64,000 nucleotides of DNA from Planctomycetota bacterium (GTDB lineage: Bacteria > Planctomycetota > SZUA-567 > H5-PLA8). The stretch spans positions 429,201 through 493,200 of the forward strand of contig JABTUM010000001.1 of NCBI GenBank assembly GCA_015075375.1, written 5' to 3'. Under the pieces are notes generated by a model. It was given only the letters and a program-made list of their open reading frames with translations. It had not been told where the DNA came from and ran no database searches. Positions 41,552-51,071 of this stretch are shown piece by piece. The first letter of the stretch is position 1, and the number at the start of each line of letters is the position of its first letter. The translations under genes and the position numbers were made by a program.

Positions 41552-44515
41552 ATGGGTGCTATCGGCAGGAGATTGGGTAACGCGTCGCGCTGGCTGATTC
41601 GGCGCTTGGCGCGCTTCTACTATCCACGCATCGAGGTCAGCCACGCCGAGCGCATCCCGCGAGACGGTCCTGTGCTGCTGGCGGCGAATCATCCGAACAG
41701 CCTGCTGGACGCGGTTTTGCTGGGCATCGCGGCGCAGCGGCCGGTGCGCTTCCTGGCCAAGGCCCCGCTTTTCGAGGTGCCCGTCTTCGGTGCGGTGCTG
41801 CGTGCGTTGGGGATGATTCCGGCGTACCGCGGACAGGACGATCCGAAACAGGTCGAGCAGAACGTGGGGATGCTGGAGCGCGCAGCGAAACAGCTTTCGG
41901 GCGGCGAGGCGCTGGGCATTTTCCCGGAAGGCCTGACGCACGACGCTCCGCAGGTGGCGAAGGTGCGCTCCGGTGCGGCGCGGATCGCGATGCAGGCGCT
42001 GGAGCAGGGCGCGCAGAAGCTCAAAGTCGTGCCGATCGGGTTGAACTACCAGGAGAAGGGGCGCTTCCGCAGCGCGGTCTGGATTCGCGTGGGCGAACCC
42101 ATCGACGTATCGGCCTGGCTGGAAAAGCATGGCGGGGACGGGCGCAAAGCCATGCGCGAATTGACGCGCGAAATCGAGCGCGAATTGCGCACGCTGACGG
42201 TGCATCTCGACCAGCCGGAATGGGAAGGGTTGCTGACCGATCTGGAGGTGCTTGCGCCGCCCACGGAAGAGACCCTCAAACATCCCGCGGCGGCACTGAT
42301 GTTCCGGCGCCGGATTGCGGGGGCGATCAACTACTTTCATGCCAGCGATCCGCCACGCGCGGCGACAGGGATCGCGGCGATTCAGGCGTACCGGGAGAGC
42401 GTGGCCGAGGTGGGTTTGCGGATCGATAGTCCGGTGCTTCGCTTCGGCGGCCTGGAGCTTTGTGCGCGATTGCTTGCGACTCCGATCCTGCTGCTGCTGG
42501 GCCTGCTGCCGGCGCTGGCGGGCCTGCTGCATCACTTCGTGCCGTATTCGCTGGTGAGCCTGCTGGCGCCGCGGGTGCAGACGCCGGGGCGAACGACGGT
42601 GGCGCTGGCGCGGCTTTCGCTGGGCCTTCCGATATACCTCGCGTGGTACGCGGGGGTGGTTTGGTTCTGGCTGACGCAGACCGATTTCCGGCCTTGGGCG
42701 ATCTACACCTGGACGGCGCTGATGCCGTGGGCGGGCCTGATGGCCCTGCTGTATCTGAACGCAGGCCGCGAGGCGTTCTTGCTGTGGTGGCACCAGATGC
42801 GGCTGGTGCTGCACCCGCGCCGCGCGGGAAAGCTGCGCGGCGAGCTGTCCCAATTGAAGATGCGCCTAAACGCCATGGCCGCGGATTACGTCCGCGCCTT
42901 TCCCCAGGAGCCGCTGCCGCCGGCTCCGCCGGTCTGGCGGCGCCGGATGGCCGCGGGCGTGGGCTGGGGCCTGGCCGTAACGGCCGGCTGCGCGGCCTTC
43001 TTCGTGGGCCGGGAGATGTTGCGCGAGAAGCCACTGGCGGAATTATCGGGGCGCGCTCCGAATCTGGGACGGATCGATCCCGAGCATCTGGCGGCGCGCT
43101 TGGAACGCGACGAAGCCGGCTTGTCCGACTTGCTGCATGGGCTGGACGCCTTGGAAGCGCGCGCGCTGAAGCTGCGCAGCGAATTCGAGTCGGGCGAACG
43201 GACGTACTACAAGCAGTCCGACAACGACGCGGTGCGCCAGGAACTGATGGCCTACCTGGGTTACCGAAAGGCCTTGCTGCATCTGATCTGGAAGTACCGC
43301 GAGGCCGGCGAGGTTCGTCGTGAAGACCTGCGGCTGCGCGCGGGACTGCTTTCGTGCACGGCGGCGGCGGTGCTGTACGAAGCCAGCGCGAAGTTCGTAA
43401 CCAGCTTCAAGCGCGACGAGACGATTAAAAAGCTGAACGAAGCCGCGCCGCAGTGGGATATCCCGGCCGGCACCTACGACACGATCAAGGCGAATCTCGC
43501 GCAACTGGAAAACCTGAAGCACCTGCGCGAAGCGCTGGCGTACCATCGTTCCCAAGCGGAAGGGTATGCGCGGGAGGGATTGCAAGAAGCGGAGCCACAA
43601 GCGCTGTTCCATGCGCGCATCGCGCGGGCCACGGAGACGATCGAGCGTTTGGGCGGGGAGGTCTGGAAGACGAAGGTGAGCCTCGTGGCCACGGACGTGA
43701 CGGGCCTGGGCAAGAGCATCGCGTACGGCGCGCAAAGCATGATTGCGACGTGGATCGGCGATACGAAGATCCGGGCGCCCCGCGAAGGGCGGGCGCTGCT
43801 GACGGCGGAAGACCTTGAGCGGCTGCGCGGACTGCTGCAGCCGGGCGACATTCTGATCGAGCGGCGTAATTGGTATCTTTCGAATATGTTTCTGCCGGGC
43901 TACTGGCCGCATGCGGCGCTGTACGTGGGCACCGCAGACGAATTGCACGACTTAGGCCTGCATACGGACCCGCGCATCGCGCCGCATTGGGACGCCTTCG
44001 CGGCGGCCGACGAGCAGGGACACGCGCACGTGGTCGTCGAAGCGTTGAGCGAAGGAGTGGTCTGTACGTCACTGGAGCATAGCGCGGGCGGCGGAGACTC
44101 GGTGGCGGTTTTGCGTCCGCGCTTGTCGCAGGAACAAAAAAAGGAAGCCATCGCCCGCGGCTTCAGTTACGTTGGGCGGCCGTACGATTTCGAGTTCGAT
44201 TTCTTCAGCACGGACAAGATCGTGTGCACGGAGCTGGTGTTCCGCGCGTACGACGGCGTGATCGATTTTCCGCTGGTGGACGTGATGGGGCGCAAGACGC
44301 TTCCGGCTATCGAGATCGTACGCAAGTACGTGAACGAGTGCGGAGCGGCTGGCCAGCAGCTGGACCTGATCGCATTCGTGGACGGGGACGAGATCAAACA
44401 ATGCACGGTCTTCGCGGACGAACAAGCATTCATGGGCACGCTGACGCGTCCGGCGATGACGTGGCTGAACATGCTTTCGCAACCGGCGGCGCCGGACGCC
44501 CCGCCTAGTAAGTGA
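41552..44515 (+). CDS. PlsC-type acyltransferase fused to permuted papain-like (YiiX/LRAT-like) domain
   Basis: 987-aa three-part protein. Residues ~25-250 are a glycerolipid acyltransferase with LLAANHPNSLLDA (an HX5D form of the usual HX4D) and GIFPEGLTHDAP. Residues ~300-500 contain several membrane helices (ATPILLLLGLLPALAGLLHHF; MAAGVGWGLAVTAGCAAFF). After a ~250-residue helical segment, residues ~765-987 are a circularly permuted NlpC/P60-like fold: GDILIERRNWYLSN, catalytic-type His787 in YWPHAALYVG and Cys892 in DKIVCTELVFRAYDG. His before Cys is the order of YiiX, LRAT and similar enzymes, several of which act on lipids or amide bonds. The fusion suggests a membrane lipid acyl-transfer/hydrolysis enzyme. 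The stop overlaps the converging BatE gene by 11 bp. Confidence 0.88.
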   Translation: MGAIGRRLGNASRWLIRRLARFYYPRIEVSHAERIPRDGPVLLAANHPNSLLDAVLLGIAAQRPVRFLAKAPLFEVPVFGAVLRALGMIPAYRGQDDPKQVEQNVGMLERAAKQLSGGEALGIFPEGLTHDAPQVAKVRSGAARIAMQALEQGAQKLKVVPIGLNYQEKGRFRSAVWIRVGEPIDVSAWLEKHGGDGRKAMRELTREIERELRTLTVHLDQPEWEGLLTDLEVLAPPTEETLKHPAAALMFRRRIAGAINYFHASDPPRAATGIAAIQAYRESVAEVGLRIDSPVLRFGGLELCARLLATPILLLLGLLPALAGLLHHFVPYSLVSLLAPRVQTPGRTTVALARLSLGLPIYLAWYAGVVWFWLTQTDFRPWAIYTWTALMPWAGLMALLYLNAGREAFLLWWHQMRLVLHPRRAGKLRGELSQLKMRLNAMAADYVRAFPQEPLPPAPPVWRRRMAAGVGWGLAVTAGCAAFFVGREMLREKPLAELSGRAPNLGRIDPEHLAARLERDEAGLSDLLHGLDALEARALKLRSEFESGERTYYKQSDNDAVRQELMAYLGYRKALLHLIWKYREAGEVRREDLRLRAGLLSCTAAAVLYEASAKFVTSFKRDETIKKLNEAAPQWDIPAGTYDTIKANLAQLENLKHLREALAYHRSQAEGYAREGLQEAEPQALFHARIARATETIERLGGEVWKTKVSLVATDVTGLGKSIAYGAQSMIATWIGDTKIRAPREGRALLTAEDLERLRGLLQPGDILIERRNWYLSNMFLPGYWPHAALYVGTADELHDLGLHTDPRIAPHWDAFAAADEQGHAHVVVEALSEGVVCTSLEHSAGGGDSVAVLRPRLSQEQKKEAIARGFSYVGRPYDFEFDFFSTDKIVCTELVFRAYDGVIDFPLVDVMGRKTLPAIEIVRKYVNECGAAGQQLDLIAFVDGDEIKQCTVFADEQAFMGTLTRPAMTWLNMLSQPAAPDAPPSK

Positions 44516-45284
44516 CTACGCTCGACTCGGGCAACCAGCCTTCGCCTGCTTCGGGGAGGCGCAGGTGGACCCAGCCGCCGCGCCGATCGAGGACCTCGAA
44601 TTCGGCGCCCTGCTTGAGCGGCTGATCGAAGGCGGGTTCGTAGCTTTCCCCGTTTCCTTTGCGCGCCGGGGTTTCGGCGAGGACGACGCCGCGCGGGCGG
44701 GCGTACTCGTCGCGATCACCGAGCACGGCGCTTACCGAGGCCAAGAGCGCCACGAGCAGGGCAAACGCGAGGGCTCCTCGAAGGGCTCCGGCCGTTCGTT
44801 CAGAACCGCCCGCGCGCCAAAGCCGCACCAAGGCGAGCAGAAAAAGCAGGCTCCACGCGCCGGCCGCGACGAAGAGGCGTTCTTGCTGCGCGAGCGTGGC
44901 GTGCCAGAAGAAGACGCGCTTCCACCACGGCGGATCGGCTTCGGCGCGGCCGCCGGGGGCGGCTTCGAGCGCGGCCTGCAGGTTGGCGCGCAGGTAAGGA
45001 TCGCGCGGGCGCAGTCGCAGCGCGCGGCGATAGGCAGCAATGGCGCGCCCGTAATCCCCGGCGCGGAAGTGCGCGTTGCCGAGGTTGTAAAGCACCGCTC
45101 CGTTCTCGATGCCGCCGTCGAGGACGGCTTCGAAGAGCCGCGCGGCGGCGCGAAATTCGTCGGGGCTGCGGGCGGCATCGAAAGTATCGAGCGCTCGGTG
45201 GAAGACGCGTTCGCGGTCTTCGGCGTGCAGCGCCGCCACGCTCAGGCACCAACACGCAACCGCCAGCATGAAGCGCAGGCTCAT
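44505..45284 (-). CDS. batE: BatE-like TPR/SH3 protein
   Basis: 259-aa exported or membrane protein, the last gene of the Bat operon. Signal peptide MLAVACWCLSVAALHAED, then TPR units (NGAVLYNLGNAHFRAGDYGR; AIAAYRRALRLRPRDPYL). Two membrane helices follow near residues 135-190 (LFVAAGAWSLLFLLALVRL; ALAFALLVALLASVSAVLG), then a bacterial SH3-like end (RRGGWVHLRLPEAGEGWLPES). ATG overlaps the batD stop (ATGA). TPR plus SH3 matches BatE proteins. Its 3' end overlaps the convergent acyltransferase gene. Confidence 0.85.
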   Translation of the reverse strand: MSLRFMLAVACWCLSVAALHAEDRERVFHRALDTFDAARSPDEFRAAARLFEAVLDGGIENGAVLYNLGNAHFRAGDYGRAIAAYRRALRLRPRDPYLRANLQAALEAAPGGRAEADPPWWKRVFFWHATLAQQERLFVAAGAWSLLFLLALVRLWRAGGSERTAGALRGALAFALLVALLASVSAVLGDRDEYARPRGVVLAETPARKGNGESYEPAFDQPLKQGAEFEVLDRRGGWVHLRLPEAGEGWLPESSVVTY

Positions 45285-47152
45285 CGGCGCACCTCGGCGT
45301 CAATGCGCGGGGCCAATGCGCGGGCTTGCTCCAAGACCTGCGGATCGAGGGAGTTGCCGCCGCCATAGGCGGCCTGTTCGAGGCGTTCGAGCAGCGCCGA
45401 CAGTTCACGCCGCACGGGTTCGGATACGCCGGCTCGCAATAGCGCCGCATCGGCTTCGCGCGCCGTCAGGCCGGCCTCGGCCAAGTGGCACAGATCGGCG
45501 CAGAGGCCCAGCAAGGCGGCGCGCACTGGGCCAGGGGCGGCGGCGTCCGGCGCATCGAGCCGCGCCCGCGCGCTTTTGAGCGCACGCATGCGGCGCTGGC
45601 GCGCCCAATCGCCCGCCAGCCGGCGGCGGCGCACAACCAAGGTGCTGAGCGCAGCGTAGAAGACGGCCAAGCCGGCGATCCAGGCGATGACGAGACGCGG
45701 ATCGGCGCGTTCGTCGCGGATATCCCGAAGTCCGGTAACGTTCTGGTGAATACCGCCGGCGCTGGCTTGGACGGGTCCGCGGTCGTCGTTGGCACGCGGC
45801 GCGCCGACGACATCCTGGGCGCCCAAGGCCACGGCCTCGGTGACGTTCAGCGCGATGGGTTCGCTGACGGCATCGACGTATTTCTCGGCCTGGGGGTCGA
45901 AGTACGGAAACCGTAGCGCAGGAATCTGCACGCCCGCGCGTTTGGGGCGCAGCGCATATCGGAAGCGTTTCTCGCCTCCAGCCACTTCCCCGATGGGCTT
46001 CTCGTCGACCACCACGAAATCGCGGGCCAGCCCTTCCTGGCGGATCAGATCGGGCGCGCCAACCTGTTCCAGCGAAACGCTGCCGGGGGCGGGCTTCACG
46101 GCGAGTTCCAGAGTCAAGGGATCGCCGACGCGAAGTTCGAGCGGCGTGGCGGTGGCCGAGATGGAGAAGCGGCCGATGGCGCCGGAGAATCCAGGCGGCA
46201 TGGCGGCCGGATCGAGGGACGCAACTTCGACTTCAACCGCCGGCGCGACCACGGGGAAGCGTTTGACGATCATGCGTCCGGCATTCACGCCCGCGATGAA
46301 GCGGCCGTTGAGCAGCGCCGGCCCGAACGCATACGTACCGGGCTTGTCGCTGGCGTATTGCGCTTCGATTTCGTAGACGAAATAGGATACCTGCTTGCCG
46401 GTCTTGTCGGTTCGCGCCACGCGCTTGGGTTCGGGCCGAACGACCGCTTTTTCCGAAAAAAATCCGCCCTGAAATACAAAGCCTTCCAACTCGAAGCCCC
46501 GCGCGTCGCCGGATCGGCGCGTCTGCACCAGGATGGGCCCGAGAATGTCGTTCTTCTCCTGCAGGGCGCGCACATCGGCCGGGGGTTCCTTTAGCCACGG
46601 CATGCGCAGGACGGGCGGCTCGGTGAACTGGAGCGGTTCGCGATCCACTTCGGGCAACGGCTTCATGACCACGCGCAGGGTAACGCTGAACGGCTGCCCC
46701 GCGTACACGCGGCGCGGTTTCGCTTCGAGTTCCAGGATCACCACGTCCTGGTCTTCGGGCGGGAGCACGTTGATTTCATGCTGCGGCCCGGCGTATTCGT
46801 GATCGTTTACGGTCACTTTGGGCGGGGGCAGCACGAACTTTCCAGGGCGGAGCGGCGTCAGCACGTAGCGGAATTGCGCGGCTACCCAGGAGCGGAAATT
46901 CTCGCTGCGCGTGGAGTACTGGACGCTTGGACCGGAGATCTCGAAATCGGCTTTCAAGGCCGAGAGATCGGGCGGCGCCACTTCGCGCGCACCGGTTACC
47001 TGCACGACATAGACCAGCGAATCGCCGATGTGCACTTCCGGCGGATCCACGGCGGCATCCACGGTGACGCGGCTGTCGCGGGCATGCGCCGTCCCCGCCA
47101 GGAGCAGGAGCACCGGGAGAAGCCAACGGTTCACCGGGAGCGCGCGCGGCAT
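45281..47152 (-). CDS. batD: BatD-like oxygen-tolerance/aerotolerance protein
   Basis: 623-aa membrane-anchored protein. Signal peptide (WLLPVLLLLAGTAHARD), then several Ig-like beta domains (VDPPEVHIGDSLVYVVQVTG; LEAKPRRVYAGQPFSVTLRV; VGDPLTLELAVK). One membrane helix lies near residue 490 (RLVIAWIAGLAVFYAALSTLVV), and a cytoplasmic helical tail follows. This is the BatD layout. It overlaps the preceding gene by one base (TAATG) with AAGGA seven bases upstream. It probably assembles with the VWA proteins at the cytoplasmic membrane. Confidence 0.88.
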   Translation of the reverse strand: MPRALPVNRWLLPVLLLLAGTAHARDSRVTVDAAVDPPEVHIGDSLVYVVQVTGAREVAPPDLSALKADFEISGPSVQYSTRSENFRSWVAAQFRYVLTPLRPGKFVLPPPKVTVNDHEYAGPQHEINVLPPEDQDVVILELEAKPRRVYAGQPFSVTLRVVMKPLPEVDREPLQFTEPPVLRMPWLKEPPADVRALQEKNDILGPILVQTRRSGDARGFELEGFVFQGGFFSEKAVVRPEPKRVARTDKTGKQVSYFVYEIEAQYASDKPGTYAFGPALLNGRFIAGVNAGRMIVKRFPVVAPAVEVEVASLDPAAMPPGFSGAIGRFSISATATPLELRVGDPLTLELAVKPAPGSVSLEQVGAPDLIRQEGLARDFVVVDEKPIGEVAGGEKRFRYALRPKRAGVQIPALRFPYFDPQAEKYVDAVSEPIALNVTEAVALGAQDVVGAPRANDDRGPVQASAGGIHQNVTGLRDIRDERADPRLVIAWIAGLAVFYAALSTLVVRRRRLAGDWARQRRMRALKSARARLDAPDAAAPGPVRAALLGLCADLCHLAEAGLTAREADAALLRAGVSEPVRRELSALLERLEQAAYGGGNSLDPQVLEQARALAPRIDAEVRR

Positions 47153-49956
47153 TACCAATCCTTATCCACCTCGGCCGGTCCCAGCAAGCGGCCTTGAATT
47201 TCGTCGAGCTTGCGGCGGCGTTCCTGTTCACGCTCGCGCACGCGGCGCAGCAAGGCATCGATCTGATCGGGGGAAAGGGTTTGCTTCGGCTCCTTCCCTT
47301 CCCCATCCTCGGGCTTGTCCGGCTGCTCTTCGCTCTTGGATTCCGGCGTTTTACCGTCCGTGCCGGTCTTGTTTTCTTGCGGCTTGGGCTCCGGTTCTTC
47401 TTGCTGCTGCTCCTGCTGGTCCTGCGAGTCTTGATTTTGCTGCGGATCGGGTGGCTGTGGAGGTTGCGCCTTGACGATCTCTTCAAGGATTTTGCGCGCG
47501 GCCTCGGCTTCCGGATAGGCGTCGAGACGCCATTCGGCCTGCAAGTGTTTCAGCGCCGAAAGCTGGTTCGCGACGGCGCCGGGCGCGAGTTCGACGGCTT
47601 TCTCGAGCCCCTGCTTGATCTGTTCGGGCGTCGGCGGCGCGGGCTGGCCGGGTTCCGGGGGCGGCGCAGGGCGCTCGGGCGGCGGTTCGTTCTTGAGCTG
47701 TTCGAGTTCCTGCTTGGCCTTGGGCACCAGGAGCGCGGTCCGGCGGGCGATTTTTTCCTGCGCTTCGGCCAGGCGCTTCGTTTCTTTCGAGGCATCGGGC
47801 GCGCGAAGCGGAAGCGGAACGTGCGCGGCTTCCTGGGTGATGCGGGTGGGTTCGAGGTGCTTGACGATCTCGGTCTGCCCTTTGAAATCGTGGCCGAGGA
47901 GGCGCTGGAACGGAACGACGATCTCCCAGATGAAATCGAGTTTTTCGATAGCCACGCGCTGGTCGTCCAGGGCCGCCGTGCCATCGCGCGAGGCGAGGCG
48001 CGCTTCGGCCCGCTCCATCGCCTGCCCCGCTTCGTCGCCAGCTTTGAGCAACGCTTTCAGCGCCTGCTTCTGGGCTTCGAGCGCTTTCGGATCGGCGGCT
48101 TGAGGGTCGCCGGCTTCGGTTCCGGCGGCCTGTTCGATCTTCTTTCTCAGGAAAGGAATCTCTTCGATCAGTTCGCTCTCCACCCGCTTCAGTTCGGCCC
48201 AGGCATCGGCGGGCGCGCGTTCCTGTGCGGCAAGTTCTTCGGTAGCTCCACGCAATTTCTGCTGCGCAGCGACGAGAAATTCCAGAAAGCGCACCAGATC
48301 GAGCTGTTCGCGGCGCTTCTGGCGATCGAGTTCCTTCCAGCGGCCGGTCCAGTACTTGATCCATTGGCGCAGGAGTTCGAGATTTTTCCGCGCGGGCTGA
48401 TAGCCGCGATCCAGATTCAGGCACGCTCGGTAGTGCCGGACGGCGGATTCCAACGCTTTCAGGATTTCCTCGCGCTTCGCGGGTTCGACTTGCTCGGGAT
48501 CGGCGCCGACGAGTTTGCGCGCGGCGTCGCAATCGAGGGTTCCCAGGTTGAAACGTGCCTGCACGGCGAGGCGGCGATCCTGCGCGAGACTGGCCGCCGA
48601 GTACATGCGTTCGGCTTCGTCGCGTTCTTCAAGCTTGTGCGCAACGCAACCAAGATTGAATTCGACGGCAGAGGCGTCCTGCAGGCCGGGGCGCGCTTGT
48701 TCGAAGCGCTGGCGCGCCTGAGCGAACGCTCCCGCGGTGTAGAATTGCAGGCCTTCCTCGTTGCGCGTATAGGCTTCGTACTCGTCGAGCGCGGGCGGGC
48801 CGGCTTGAACGGGCGCGGGCTCGGCAGGCGGTTCGGGGGACTTCGATTCTTCGGCTAAGCTCGCCGCATGCGTGACGGCCACCAACCATAGCAAAGCGGC
48901 CGCGGCCTTCGCGCGGTTGTGCGCGGCTGCGACGGGAACCGCGGCTTGATCCGGAGCGCGCGCGGGGCGCGGGGGATACGGCGCGATCAGGAGTTCGGCG
49001 CAGAAACTGAGCAAAGCCAACGCGAGGAACCACTGGTAGCGCTCGTGGAGGCGCTGGCGCTTCTCACTGGTGACCTCTTCGCCGCGCAAATGGGCGAGGT
49101 GGTCCTCATAAAGCTGGCCGAGATCGTAATTGCGTGTACCGGCGAGAATGCTGGCTCCGCGGGTGCGCACGGCGAGCTGGCGTAGCAGCGTCGGATCCAT
49201 CTTCGACCAGACCTGCTGGCCTTCGTGGGTGAGAAAGCTGCCGGCTTCGCGCCCGGGCACGCGGGCACCTTGGTCGGGATCGCCTAGACCGAGCGTGAAG
49301 ACGAGGACTTTACGGTCGGCGCAGGCCGCCGCGGCTTCGAGCGGATACGAATTCTGGTCCTCGCCGTCGGTAATGAGCAGCATGGCCTGATCGCGCTGGG
49401 TATCGGCAGGGAGCAGTTCGAGCCCCTTGCGCAGCGCATCGCCAATCAAAGTGCCGCCTCGCGGCGCGCTGTTCGTATCGAGATCGTCAAGCGCGAGGCG
49501 GAAGAATCCGTGATCGGCGGTGAGCGGGCATTTGATCACGGGCTTGCCGGCGAAGGCGACGAGCGCGACGCGCTCTCCTTTCAGGCGCTGGAGGAGCAGC
49601 TTGATATCCCCCTTCGCGCGCTCCAGGCGGTTGGGGGGGACATCGGTGGCGAGCATGGATCGGGAAACGTCGAGCAGCACGACGAGGTCGCTGCCGCGGC
49701 GCTTGACCTGTTCGACGTACGAGCCGAAACGCGGGCGGGCGACGGCAAGAATCGCGAAGAGCAACGCGAGCGAGCCGAGCGCTGTGCGCGTCCAGAAGCG
49801 CGCCGCGGAAGCTTGGGGGAGCAGTTTGGCGTGCGCGGCCGGATCGAGGAAAGCCGCCGCGGCGCGCCGGCGGCGCGAGCGTGCGTAGACCTGCAGGCCG
49901 ATCCAGGCAGGGATCAACCAGAGCAGATAAAACGCGGCGGGTTCGGCCCATTCCAT
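47152..49956 (-). CDS. batB: BatB-BatC fusion: VWA domain protein with TPR and charged tail
   Basis: 934-aa fusion. Residues 1-~340 are BatB-like: two N-terminal membrane helices, then a von Willebrand A domain with an intact metal site DVSRS (D96, S98, S100), GTLIG and ITDGEDQ, then a membrane helix (FLALALLSFCAELLIAPYPP). A hydrophobic junction (AAALLWLVAVTHAASLAEE) looks like the remnant signal peptide of a former separate BatC. Then come TPR repeats (GLQFYTAGAFAQARQRFEQA; VEFNLGCVAHKLEERDEAER), a long helical region and a Gln/Glu/Lys-rich tail. The fusion makes the expected batB and batC order into one polypeptide. Starts 32 bp after batA. Confidence 0.9.
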   Translation of the reverse strand: MEWAEPAAFYLLWLIPAWIGLQVYARSRRRRAAAAFLDPAAHAKLLPQASAARFWTRTALGSLALLFAILAVARPRFGSYVEQVKRRGSDLVVLLDVSRSMLATDVPPNRLERAKGDIKLLLQRLKGERVALVAFAGKPVIKCPLTADHGFFRLALDDLDTNSAPRGGTLIGDALRKGLELLPADTQRDQAMLLITDGEDQNSYPLEAAAACADRKVLVFTLGLGDPDQGARVPGREAGSFLTHEGQQVWSKMDPTLLRQLAVRTRGASILAGTRNYDLGQLYEDHLAHLRGEEVTSEKRQRLHERYQWFLALALLSFCAELLIAPYPPRPARAPDQAAVPVAAAHNRAKAAAALLWLVAVTHAASLAEESKSPEPPAEPAPVQAGPPALDEYEAYTRNEEGLQFYTAGAFAQARQRFEQARPGLQDASAVEFNLGCVAHKLEERDEAERMYSAASLAQDRRLAVQARFNLGTLDCDAARKLVGADPEQVEPAKREEILKALESAVRHYRACLNLDRGYQPARKNLELLRQWIKYWTGRWKELDRQKRREQLDLVRFLEFLVAAQQKLRGATEELAAQERAPADAWAELKRVESELIEEIPFLRKKIEQAAGTEAGDPQAADPKALEAQKQALKALLKAGDEAGQAMERAEARLASRDGTAALDDQRVAIEKLDFIWEIVVPFQRLLGHDFKGQTEIVKHLEPTRITQEAAHVPLPLRAPDASKETKRLAEAQEKIARRTALLVPKAKQELEQLKNEPPPERPAPPPEPGQPAPPTPEQIKQGLEKAVELAPGAVANQLSALKHLQAEWRLDAYPEAEAARKILEEIVKAQPPQPPDPQQNQDSQDQQEQQQEEPEPKPQENKTGTDGKTPESKSEEQPDKPEDGEGKEPKQTLSPDQIDALLRRVREREQERRRKLDEIQGRLLGPAEVDKDW

Positions 49957-49988
49957 CGTTTACGCACGGCTCCTTCGGTTCAATCCGT

Positions 49989-51071
49989 TCAAGGCAAGGT
50001 CCGCAGCCGGGTGGCCGCGAGCACGCCGTCGAGCAGCAGGAGCACCAACCCGGCCAACAGCGGCGCGGGGTAGCGCTCGTGGTAATCCGTGAACACGCGG
50101 CGCTCGGTCTCAGTCCGCTCAAGGCGGTCGATCTCGGCGTACACCTTGCGCAGCGCTTCGGTATCCTTCGCGTTGAAGTATTGCCCGCCGGTCAGACTCG
50201 CGACTTCTTTCAGCAGGCGCTCGTCGAGTTCGACGTCCATGGGGCGCAGGACGGTCTTGCCAAAGCGATCGGGGACGGGAAACAGCGCCGAGCCGGTTTG
50301 CCCGATGCCGATGGAGTAGATGCGAATGCCCATCTCTTTCGCCGCGCGGGCGGCCTCGACGGGGTCGGCCACGCCGGCGTTGTTCACGCCGTCGGAAAGC
50401 AGGACAATAACCTTGCTCTTGGCCGGAATTTCCTTGAGCCGCCCGAGCGATAGTGCGATGGCGTCGCCGATGGCGGTGCGCTGCTCCTCGCGCCACAGGT
50501 CTTCGTTGACGACGTTGCCGCGTCGGTCTTCGAGGAGCTTGGGGGTATCGAGCGTCTTGACGACTTCGACTAGCGCGCCGTGATCGAGCGTGAGCGGGCA
50601 GCGGCTGTCGGCGTATCCGCCGAACGCGACGAGGCCGATCGGATCGTCGGGCCGCCCGGCCAAGCTGGCAGCCGGCGCCCCGGCCACGAACTCGGTGAAG
50701 ACGCGCTTCACGGCTTCCATGCGCGAGCTGCGCTTGCCGTCGAGCGTGAAATCCATCGCGTCCATGGAGCCCGATGTATCGAGGGCGGCCTGAATGGCGA
50801 TGCCTTCGGTACGCAGCAAGGTCTCGGTGATGCCCTGCTGCGGGCGGGCCAAGGCGACGATGAGGCATCCTAAGCCCAGCATGCGGACGTAAGGCATGGC
50901 CTGCTTGAGGCGGTGGGCCCACGAGACCGGCAGTCCGCGCAGGTCGGCGACGCTGGAGTAAAGAACGGTGGGGCGCGCGGCGCGGCGCAGCGCGTAGTAG
51001 ACGGTTCCGGCGGCGACGGGCAAGAGGGCGAGAAATTCCGGCGCGCGGAAAGTGGGCCACGTTTCGATCAT
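49989..51071 (-). CDS. batA: BatA-like VWA domain membrane protein
   Basis: 360-aa protein with N-terminal membrane segments (FLALLPVAAGTVYYAL; YVRMLGLGCLIVALARPQQG). A VWA domain follows with metal site ALDTSGSMDAMDF, then IGDAIALSLGRLKEI and VIVLLSDGVNNAG, and a C-terminal membrane helix (APLLAGLVLLLLDGVLAATRL). This is the BatA layout. ATG 51071 overlaps the upstream gene's stop (ATGA). Together with the next gene it should form the membrane VWA pair of the Bat system. Confidence 0.92.
   Translation of the reverse strand: MIETWPTFRAPEFLALLPVAAGTVYYALRRAARPTVLYSSVADLRGLPVSWAHRLKQAMPYVRMLGLGCLIVALARPQQGITETLLRTEGIAIQAALDTSGSMDAMDFTLDGKRSSRMEAVKRVFTEFVAGAPAASLAGRPDDPIGLVAFGGYADSRCPLTLDHGALVEVVKTLDTPKLLEDRRGNVVNEDLWREEQRTAIGDAIALSLGRLKEIPAKSKVIVLLSDGVNNAGVADPVEAARAAKEMGIRIYSIGIGQTGSALFPVPDRFGKTVLRPMDVELDERLLKEVASLTGGQYFNAKDTEALRKVYAEIDRLERTETERRVFTDYHERYPAPLLAGLVLLLLDGVLAATRLRTLP

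Noticed and set aside
41318..42853. ~511-codon minus-strand frame over the acyltransferase start
   Set aside because: Gln/Arg-rich shadow with no start context; the acyltransferase motifs on the plus strand are clear.
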